From the NCBI GenBank assembly GCA_944342125.1, contig CALVMF010000037.1, forward strand, positions 1-11,168: DNA of 11,168 bases, given 5' to 3'. This document shows, piece by piece, positions 6,311 through 11,168 of this stretch. The notes below the pieces were generated by a model. The model saw nothing but the letters and a program-made list of their open reading frames with translations. It made no database searches and was not told the DNA's origin. A program made the position numbers and the translations under genes. The stretch is from an uncultured Bacilli bacterium (lineage in GTDB: Bacteria; Bacillota_I; Bacilli_A; RFN20; CAG-826). Positions within the stretch are counted from its first letter, which is position 1. Every line of letters begins with the position of its first letter.

Positions 6311-6329
6311 AGTCATATTAGAAATGACT
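6311..6329. promoter_or_regulatory. Inverted repeat upstream of MATE gene, possible operator
   Basis: AGTCAT (6311-6316) and ATGACT (6324-6329) are perfect inverted copies 7 nt apart, about 60 bp before the MATE start. Weak promoter candidates follow: TTAACA (6330-6335) with TTAAAT (6352-6357), or TATAGT at 6336-6341 without a good -35. The rest of the AT-rich gap 6105-6390 shows no gene. A MarR- or TetR-type repressor site would suit a drug exporter, but no regulator is encoded here. Confidence 0.35.
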
Positions 6330-6390
6330 TTAACATATAGTTTGCTTATGATTAAATATTAGCGCTTACAGAAATTGAGGGGTTTAACTT

Positions 6391-7881
6391 ATGTTAAAAA
6401 AGTTGTTTGCGCCAGTCGATTTAACAAAAGGAAACATCTATCAAGTTATCTTGATTTTTATGCTTCCTATCTTTATTTCTTACATTTTCCAACAAATTTA
6501 CACCTTAACAGATGCAATAATTGTTGGACAAAGCTTAACAGCAAGTGAAGTTAATGGAATCAATGATGTCGGTTCACTAACTTACATCGTTCTTCAGTTT
6601 GCTTTTGGCTGTTCTGCTGGATTTAGCGTTATTTCTTCAACTAAACAAGGAAAACACGATCCAGATGGAGTAAGAAAATCATTTTTAGCACAAATTATAC
6701 TTTGTGTAATAATTTCGATTATTTTGACCGTAATTTCAGTTGCTTTAATTGATCTAATGCTTTCACTTGTCAATTTATCAGCTACTACAGGTGGAGCAAC
6801 TTATGAAGCTGCAAAAACCTATATCCTTATTATATTTTTAGGTACTATCTGCCAAGTTGCATATAACCAAGTTTGCTCTTTGTTAAGATCAATTGGCGAT
6901 TCTATTACTCCACTGCTTTTTCTTATCGCATCTAGTGTTTTGCATATCGCTTTAGCGTGTTTATTTATTATGGTTTTCCATATGGGTGTTGCTGGAGCAG
7001 GAATTGCAACTATCATTTCTCAAGGTGTATCTGCTGCCTTATGTTACATTTATAGTTTCATCAAATATCCATTTTTAAGGTTTAAAAAAGAAGATTTCAA
7101 TTTAGGTTGGAAATTTTATTTTGAACATCTTAAACTCGGCATTCCTTTAGCTCTTCAATATTCAATATTAGGAATTGGATTAATTACTCTTCAATCAACA
7201 ATTGTTAAATTTGACACAACTTTAAGTGGGGTTATTTTAGATAATGGCCCTGCTCAACTTGCTTATGGCGCCTCAAATAAGATTCAAACTTTCCTCATGA
7301 CACCATTAAATGCGCTTGGAACAGCTATGCTATCTTTCTGTGGTCAAAATTTAGGTGCTCGTTACATCACCAGGATCAAAAAAGGATTAAAAGCATCGAT
7401 AATTTTACTTATGATCATGTACGTTTTCTTACTTTCAATCGCTTTACTACTTTTAATCGATAATACTTTCATGAAAATTTTCTATCCTGAAAACAATATC
7501 AACGAGAAAAACGCATATCTAGGTCGAATATCCTTGTTATGTACAGTACCTTTCTTCCCACTTGTAGGAACTTTATACATTATGCGTTGCTCACTTCAAG
7601 GTTTAGAAAAACCTATTATTCCTTTTGTTGGCGGAATTGCTGAACTTCTAGCCAGAACATTAACATGTTTATTTGCTCCACTTGCGTTTTGTGATCAAAT
7701 ATCTGCCGAACTTGACTTATACGCAAATCCAGGTCCATTCATCATGACTTGTATGGCTGATCCAATTGCATGGTTATCAGCTGTGGTCGTACTTGTAGGT
7801 GGCTTTATATTGTCGCTTAAAAGCTTAAATCAATTAGAAAATAAAGAAGAACTTACTTTAGGCGAAAAAGAAGCCAATTAA
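6391..7881 (+). CDS. MATE family multidrug/cation antiporter
   Basis: The 496-residue protein has about twelve hydrophobic helices in two similar halves, the usual size and layout for MATE transporters, which export cationic drugs and metabolites in exchange for Na+ or H+. Recognisable features are the N-terminal PIFISYIFQQIYTLTDAIIVG, where family members typically have a VD-I-VG motif (here TDAIIVG), LLRSIGDSITPL at the end of the first half, and SFCGQNLGAR in the second half, the family GQN-GA motif. A charged cytoplasmic tail (LENKEELTLGEKEAN) ends it. The start ATG has TGAGGGG about 8 nt upstream. It is transcribed alone, with terminators on both sides. Export of toxic compounds, possibly bile acids or antibiotics in a gut setting, is the general expectation; the specific substrate cannot be deduced. 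Confidence 0.93.
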   Translation: MLKKLFAPVDLTKGNIYQVILIFMLPIFISYIFQQIYTLTDAIIVGQSLTASEVNGINDVGSLTYIVLQFAFGCSAGFSVISSTKQGKHDPDGVRKSFLAQIILCVIISIILTVISVALIDLMLSLVNLSATTGGATYEAAKTYILIIFLGTICQVAYNQVCSLLRSIGDSITPLLFLIASSVLHIALACLFIMVFHMGVAGAGIATIISQGVSAALCYIYSFIKYPFLRFKKEDFNLGWKFYFEHLKLGIPLALQYSILGIGLITLQSTIVKFDTTLSGVILDNGPAQLAYGASNKIQTFLMTPLNALGTAMLSFCGQNLGARYITRIKKGLKASIILLMIMYVFLLSIALLLLIDNTFMKIFYPENNINEKNAYLGRISLLCTVPFFPLVGTLYIMRCSLQGLEKPIIPFVGGIAELLARTLTCLFAPLAFCDQISAELDLYANPGPFIMTCMADPIAWLSAVVVLVGGFILSLKSLNQLENKEELTLGEKEAN

Positions 7882-7905
7882 TACATGGTAAATTTTCTAA
7901 AACGT

Positions 7906-7937
7906 ACCACATTGTAACTCTCGCAATGTGGTTTTTT
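7906..7937 (+). terminator. Intrinsic terminator after the MATE gene
   Basis: CCACATTG (7907-7914) pairs perfectly with CAATGTGG (7924-7931), plus an A-T pair outside, followed by six T (7932-7937). Confidence 0.9.
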
Positions 7938-8256
7938 GATTGGAAGCATCTACACCCAGACTAATTAAACTGTGTTTGCTTTGTTTCTTCAATAAGTGAT
8001 CTGCTTCTTCTTCAATATCCAACAAAAGATAATATTGTGCCTTGGTATGACGAAAAAGGAATTCTTTATATTGGAATAAAAGATTTTTAAGTTGATGAAT
8101 CTATATTGAATTAAGATAAAAAAATATTAAAATCCATTTACCTAAAGTAAAATCTGCGTTTATTTACGGAGTCGTTTACTTCAAAATTATACCAACTAGT
8201 AGGATTTCTACTTAGTACATCAGTTTAAACCCAAGGCCAAAAGTCTTCCCAAAAAC
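7938..8256. other. Gene-poor 320-nt gap with two hairpins, possibly decayed sequence
   Basis: No ORF with a start codon and ribosome site was found. Two stems stand out: AAGTAAA (8145-8151) with TTTACTT (8175-8181), enclosing CTGCGT/ACGGAG (8154-8159/8166-8171, one G-G mismatch), and ACTAGTAG (8195-8202) with CTACtTAGT (8208-8216, one bulged T). A minus-strand frame is open from 8100 to 7897 (67 codons) but has no ATG or GTG, and its end runs through the MATE terminator. A short plus-strand frame ends at 8090. These may be remnants of a lost gene or chance openings. Confidence 0.4.
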
Positions 8257-8280
8257 AAAAAAACGCGATAATAATCGCGC
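8257..8280 (-). terminator. Intrinsic terminator of the tRNA operon
   Basis: Read on the minus strand, CGCGAT (8279-8274) and ATCGCG (8269-8264) form a GC-rich 6-bp stem with a 4-nt loop, extended by a G-U pair and followed by a U-tract (8263-8257). It sits 12 nt after the 3' end of tRNA-Thr. Confidence 0.92.
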
Positions 8281-8291
8281 ATTTCTCATTG

Positions 8292-8367
<76 letters not shown>

Positions 8368-8378
8368 AATTTATTTCT

Positions 8379-8453
8379 TGGTGGGCGTTATAAGGATCGG
8401 ACTTATGACCTCTTCCGTGTGAAGGAAGCGCTCTCCCACTGAGCTAAACGCCC
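8379..8453 (-). tRNA. tRNA-Val (anticodon CAC)
   Basis: The 75-nt cloverleaf has acceptor GGGCGTT/AACGCCC, discriminator A and encoded CCA. Anticodon stem CTTCC/GGAAG carries loop TTCACAC, giving anticodon CAC, which reads only GUG. T-stem is ATAAG/CTTAT. The T-loop is TCCGATC, again with C at position 55. A CAC-type valine tRNA supplements the usual UAC species, which must be encoded elsewhere. Confidence 0.94.
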
Positions 8454-8474
8454 AGTAAAGCTTTTTTTAAATTT

Positions 8475-8551
<77 letters not shown>

Positions 8552-8557
8552 AAAATA

Positions 8558-8610
8558 AGCGTTACTTCAGACGCTCAATTACTATACACCAAAACTTTAA
8601 AATAAATCAA
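8558..8610 (-). promoter_or_regulatory. Predicted promoter and leader hairpin of the tRNA operon
   Basis: On the minus strand TTGATT (8610-8605; 4/6), an 18-nt spacer and TATAGT (8586-8581; 5/6) would start transcription near 8575. The leader begins with the hairpin AGCGT (8575-8571)/ACGCT (8562-8558), a plausible processing element directly before tRNA-Ile. Confidence 0.6.
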
Positions 8611-8704
8611 TACTTTTTTATCTCTAGCCGAATTTTTTACCTCAAAAATTAAAAATAGTTTCTCCAAATGAAAATCTTTCTACTAATATCTTAAACATTA
8701 AAGT

Positions 8705-9508
8705 CTATTTATTCTTACTTTCTAAACATGTTCCTCTGACAGTTGTATGTGGAGCTACTGATTTAGTTATTTCAACATTACTTCCTATTACAGAATATTC
8801 TCCAATAACAGTATTGCCACCAAATATAGAAGATCCGCTATAAATAGTTACATTATTTTCAATTGTTGGATGACGCTTTTTCCCATTTAATAAACGACCA
8901 TCCTTTAATGATAATGCGCCAAGTGTCACGCCTTGATAAATTTTTACGTTGTCTCCAATAATAGTAGTTTCGCCGATTACAATTCCTGTTCCGTGATCGA
9001 TAAAGAATGATTTTCCAATTTCAGCACCAGGATTAATATCAATTCCAGTTCTAGTATGGGCATATTCAGTTAACACTCTAGCTGGGAATTTTAAGCCAAG
9101 TAAATAGAGTTCGTGGGCAATTCGATAGCAACTTATCGCTAAAAAACCAGGATAGGCAGTTACAACTTCAACATAGCTATCACAAGCAGGATCTCCTTCA
9201 TAAATCGCCTTAATATCTAACAATAGTTTTTCTCTTAATTCAGGTAGTTTCGTATAAAAAGTTTTTAAAGAGTCTTTGTAATCAAAGAATTTATTCTTAA
9301 ATGCTTCCTTGAGATTCAAAACACTTTTATCAATATATTTATCGATTGCGGCTTTAGAATAATTCTCTTCATAAAAATCTAAAAACATCGCAGATCTGAC
9401 GTTTTTATAAAATTTAATCAGCTCTTCACGGTCAAGTTTTAACCATTCATTCTTCTTGGAAGTTCTTTCCATTGATTCATATAATTCGTTTACACTAATT
9501 TCATTCAT
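8705..9508 (-). CDS. cysE: Serine O-acetyltransferase
   Basis: CysE acetylates L-serine with acetyl-CoA to O-acetylserine, the substrate of the cysteine synthase encoded just upstream. The 267-residue protein has a helical N-terminal domain (about 1-145) and a left-handed beta-helix of hexapeptide repeats (about 153-258). Key residues are visible: D157 in TGIDINP and H172 in FIDHGTGIVIGET, at the same 15-residue spacing as Asp143/His158 of E. coli CysE, plus KKRHPTI (210-216), where HP is the conserved acetyl-CoA-side motif. The C-terminus ends LESKNK and lacks the terminal isoleucine with which classical CysE docks into CysK. The start overlaps cysK by 8 nt with only a weak AAAGAAA ribosome site, so translation is probably coupled. 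No clear terminator was found in the 150 nt downstream. Confidence 0.95.
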   Translation of the reverse strand: MNEISVNELYESMERTSKKNEWLKLDREELIKFYKNVRSAMFLDFYEENYSKAAIDKYIDKSVLNLKEAFKNKFFDYKDSLKTFYTKLPELREKLLLDIKAIYEGDPACDSYVEVVTAYPGFLAISCYRIAHELYLLGLKFPARVLTEYAHTRTGIDINPGAEIGKSFFIDHGTGIVIGETTIIGDNVKIYQGVTLGALSLKDGRLLNGKKRHPTIENNVTIYSGSSIFGGNTVIGEYSVIGSNVEITKSVAPHTTVRGTCLESKNK

Positions 9509-10424
9509 ATAATTTCTTTACGCTTAAATACCTTTCTCCATTATCTGGTAAAACAATAACAATATTCTTTTTTTGATATTTTTTAGGGTCTAGATTCAAA
9601 GCAGCTTTTAAAGCAGCGCCTGAAGAAATCCCACAAAGTAAACCCTCATTTTGGGCAAGAAGACGAGCTCCTTCATAAGCTTCTTCGTTACGAATATCGA
9701 TAATTGTATCAACCAAATCGTCTTGATAGATTTTAGGTCTAAAGTTTGGTCCTAGACCTTGGATTAGATGAGGTCCAGTAGTTCCTTTTGTTAAAAGTGG
9801 CGAACCACTTGGCTCAACTCCTATAATTTCAACATCAGGTTTAAACTTTTTTAGGGTTTTAGCAGTTCCAATTAAAGTTCCGCTTGTACCAACTCCAGCA
9901 ATAAAAACATCAACATTCCCATCAAGGTCTTTTAAAATTTCCCAAGCAGTCGTTTCTTCATGAGCTTTTGGATTGCTTGAACTTTCAAATTGATGTGCTA
10001 AAAATGCATTCTGATTTTTTAAAGCAAATTCTTCGCATCTTCTTACGCTGCCTTGCATTCCTTCTTCTTTAGGAGTTAAACGCACTTCAGCGCCATAAGC
10101 TTTCATCATCAACACTCTTTCTTTAGAGGCGTTTTCAGGCATAAATATGATGCATTTTAAACCTAATGAAGCTGATATCATCGCTAAAGATATACCCGTA
10201 TTTCCACTAGTTGCTTCGCAAATTATGCTATTTTCATTAATTTTCTTTTCTTTTAAAGCATCTAAAATAATATATTTTGCGGCGCGATCTTTTACGCTTC
10301 CACTAGGATTACTTCTTTCAAGTTTTGCATAAATATCAAAAGAAAGATTAAATCTTTTTTTAATATTATTTAGTTTAACTAAAGGGGTATTTCCTATACA
10401 TTCAATAACGTTTTTAACTAACAT
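9501..10424 (-). CDS. cysK: Cysteine synthase (O-acetylserine sulfhydrylase)
   Basis: CysK is a PLP enzyme that makes L-cysteine from O-acetylserine and sulfide in the cytoplasm. The 307-residue protein has the standard length and motifs: IGNTPLVKL near the N-terminus, NPSGSVKDRAA with PLP-binding K45, substrate loop TSGNTG (72-77), phosphate-binding GVGTSGT (177-183), HLIQGLGPNF (219-228), and GISSGAA with S268 near the cofactor ring, ending PDNGERYLS. It is the first gene of cysK-cysE. The ATG at 10424 fits the family N-terminus but has no Shine-Dalgarno site, and a perfect TATAAT lies only 6 nt before it, so the mRNA may be leaderless. A perfect 24-bp palindrome upstream probably regulates it. 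CysK and CysM types are hard to separate by eye, but pairing with cysE favours CysK. Confidence 0.96.
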   Translation of the reverse strand: MLVKNVIECIGNTPLVKLNNIKKRFNLSFDIYAKLERSNPSGSVKDRAAKYIILDALKEKKINENSIICEATSGNTGISLAMISASLGLKCIIFMPENASKERVLMMKAYGAEVRLTPKEEGMQGSVRRCEEFALKNQNAFLAHQFESSSNPKAHEETTAWEILKDLDGNVDVFIAGVGTSGTLIGTAKTLKKFKPDVEIIGVEPSGSPLLTKGTTGPHLIQGLGPNFRPKIYQDDLVDTIIDIRNEEAYEGARLLAQNEGLLCGISSGAALKAALNLDPKKYQKKNIVIVLPDNGERYLSVKKLYE

Positions 10425-10430
10425 AACTAA

Positions 10431-10436
10431 ATTATA
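10431..10436 (-). promoter_or_regulatory. Consensus -10 box of cysK-cysE
   Basis: On the minus strand TATAAT (10436-10431) is a perfect -10, but the -35 position holds ATAGAA (10459-10454), a poor match, which suggests an activator. The start point would coincide with or nearly coincide with the cysK ATG. A weaker alternative is TTGAAA (10480-10475), 16 nt, TAGAAA (10458-10453). Confidence 0.5.
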
Positions 10437-10457
10437 TTATTCTCTTCATTATTTTCT

Positions 10458-10481
10458 ATTGAAATGAATATTCATTTCAAT
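10458..10481. promoter_or_regulatory. Perfect 24-bp palindrome between divergent cysK and DUF308 genes
   Basis: Half-site ATTGAAATGAAT (10458-10469) is followed without spacer by its exact reverse complement (10470-10481). It covers the -35 position of the plus-strand promoter and abuts that of cysK, as expected of a dimeric regulator's operator. It is not a CymR, Fur, PerR or S-box motif as I know them. The regulator is not encoded in the window. Confidence 0.7.
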
Positions 10482-10489
10482 TTTTAGAG

Positions 10490-10495
10490 TATAAT
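10490..10495 (+). promoter_or_regulatory. Consensus -10 box of the DUF308 gene
   Basis: TATAAT (10490-10495) is a perfect -10; the -35 position falls inside the palindrome and reads AATATT. Transcription would begin about 10501, leaving a 21-nt leader that carries AAAGGAG before the ATG at 10522. Confidence 0.55.
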
Positions 10496-10521
10496 TATCT
10501 ATGAAAGGAGATTTAAAGTTT

Positions 10522-11058
10522 ATGGCAAACAAGTCGGTTTCAAAAGCTAAAGCTTTGAAGATTATCCAAAATGTTTTGCTTATAATTGTTGGCATTTTAG
10601 TAGCTTGTTCAGTTATTCAACCAGACATTATTAAGTATTTACTTGGAATTGCTTTAGTAGTTTATGGTGCATTTTTCTTGTTTAGAAGCGTTTATGATAC
10701 CAAATCTTTCATAATGATGTTTGGTGTTGCAGGAGGTATATTACTAGGTATTGGTATTGCAACAATGTGCGATTACCTTCCACTTATTCAACTAATGCAA
10801 CGTTTCATTTACATTGCTTTGATTGTTTTAGGCGGTCTTTTATGTTTAGATGCAATCGTCAAATTTGTAACTAAGAAAAATAATGCTGGTATTTTTGAAT
10901 TAGTTATTGGTGTTATTTTACTAGTTCTTGGTATCTTATTCGTTGCATTAGAACAAGATATGGCAGAATTCTGCTGGATAGCATTTGGTGTTGTCTTAGC
11001 TCTTTATGGCTTATATAACCTCATTATTACACTCATTGCTTTATCCAAAAGAGCCTAG
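10522..11058 (+). CDS. DUF308/HdeD-like six-helix membrane protein
   Basis: With the start at 10522 the protein has 178 residues. An in-frame ATG at 10501 lies at the predicted transcription start and before the AAAGGAG site (10503-10509), so it is rejected. Six hydrophobic helices (about 12-32, 38-56, 64-82, 93-113, 121-141, 147-170) are arranged as three hairpin pairs with Gly-rich turns such as LGIALVVYGAFFLF, LGGLLCLDAIVKF and GVVLALYGLYNL, the repeat pattern of the DUF308 (HdeD) family. HdeD of E. coli is linked to acid resistance, but the biochemical role of the family is unknown. A short Lys-rich cytoplasmic N-terminus precedes helix 1. It is divergent from cysK and shares the palindromic control region, so it may be co-regulated with cysteine synthesis (inference). 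Confidence 0.8.
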   Translation: MANKSVSKAKALKIIQNVLLIIVGILVACSVIQPDIIKYLLGIALVVYGAFFLFRSVYDTKSFIMMFGVAGGILLGIGIATMCDYLPLIQLMQRFIYIALIVLGGLLCLDAIVKFVTKKNNAGIFELVIGVILLVLGILFVALEQDMAEFCWIAFGVVLALYGLYNLIITLIALSKRA

Positions 11059-11168
11059 TTAAAATAACGATTCATTTTTAAAACACCGCACTTTTGATGG
11101 GTACCCAGTTTCCTAGACAATAAATGTTTGTTAACTGGATTATATCATAAGACTAACATGGATGCTTC
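11059..11168. other. Intergenic end of window, nothing recognised
   Basis: There is no clear terminator, tRNA or start of a gene in these 110 nt. A minus-strand frame of about 30 codons is open here but lacks a start and a ribosome site. Confidence 0.4.

Noticed and set aside
5803..7016. Minus-strand ORFs opposite the hydrolase and MATE genes
   Set aside because: Shadow frames of strongly supported genes.
10147..10332. Plus-strand 61-codon ORF opposite cysK
   Set aside because: Antisense to the conserved CysK substrate-loop region; no independent evidence.
11059..11168. Possible insertion-sequence end or transposase remnant at the window edge
   Set aside because: Only short stop-bounded frames and no terminal inverted repeat or target duplication could be seen.

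Overview
The window looks like chromosomal DNA from a low-GC member of the Bacillota (Firmicutes), probably a gut-associated Bacilli/Erysipelotrichia-type or Clostridia-like organism. The evidence is strong A+T bias, purine-rich Shine-Dalgarno sites, a group II ECF vitamin transporter component, a BSH/penicillin-V-acylase-family hydrolase and intrinsic terminators with U-tracts. TGA is a normal stop (TIM-like, ECF-S and cysK genes), so the Mycoplasma code does not apply. The species cannot be named from this sequence.

Layout. (1) Positions 1-3069, minus strand: a tightly overlapped three-gene unit (TIM-like isomerase, LarA-family racemase/epimerase, NagB-like protein cut by the window edge) with a promoter just upstream. 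All three belong to carbohydrate enzyme families, and each deviates at a key position, which suggests a dedicated, possibly undescribed sugar or sugar-acid pathway. (2) 3148-4341, minus strand: an ECF transporter S component and a uridine-kinase-like P-loop kinase whose reading frames overlap by 95 nt, a transport-and-trap arrangement for a vitamin or nucleoside. (3) 4480-4629, plus strand: no gene, but a promoter-like site, several mutually exclusive stems and a perfect intrinsic terminator, so a candidate small or cis-regulatory RNA. (4) 4649-6104: a membrane-anchored choloylglycine-hydrolase-family enzyme with its own promoter and terminator. (5) 6311-7937: a MATE exporter with its own terminator. 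(6) 7938-8610: about 320 nt without a convincing gene, then a three-tRNA operon on the minus strand (Ile-Val-Thr in transcription order) with promoter and terminator; the Val and Thr tRNAs carry an unusual C at T-loop position 55. (7) 8705-10424, minus strand: cysK-cysE, the two-step route from serine to cysteine. (8) 10425-11058: a perfect 24-bp palindrome between divergent -10 boxes, then a DUF308/HdeD-like six-helix membrane protein on the plus strand. The last 110 nt hold nothing recognised.

The most interesting items are the three-enzyme sugar cassette with altered active sites, the unassigned structured RNA at 4512-4629, the T-loop C55 tRNAs, the long ECF-S/kinase overlap and the cysK/DUF308 palindrome. 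All functional assignments rest on motif recognition by eye; no database search was run.
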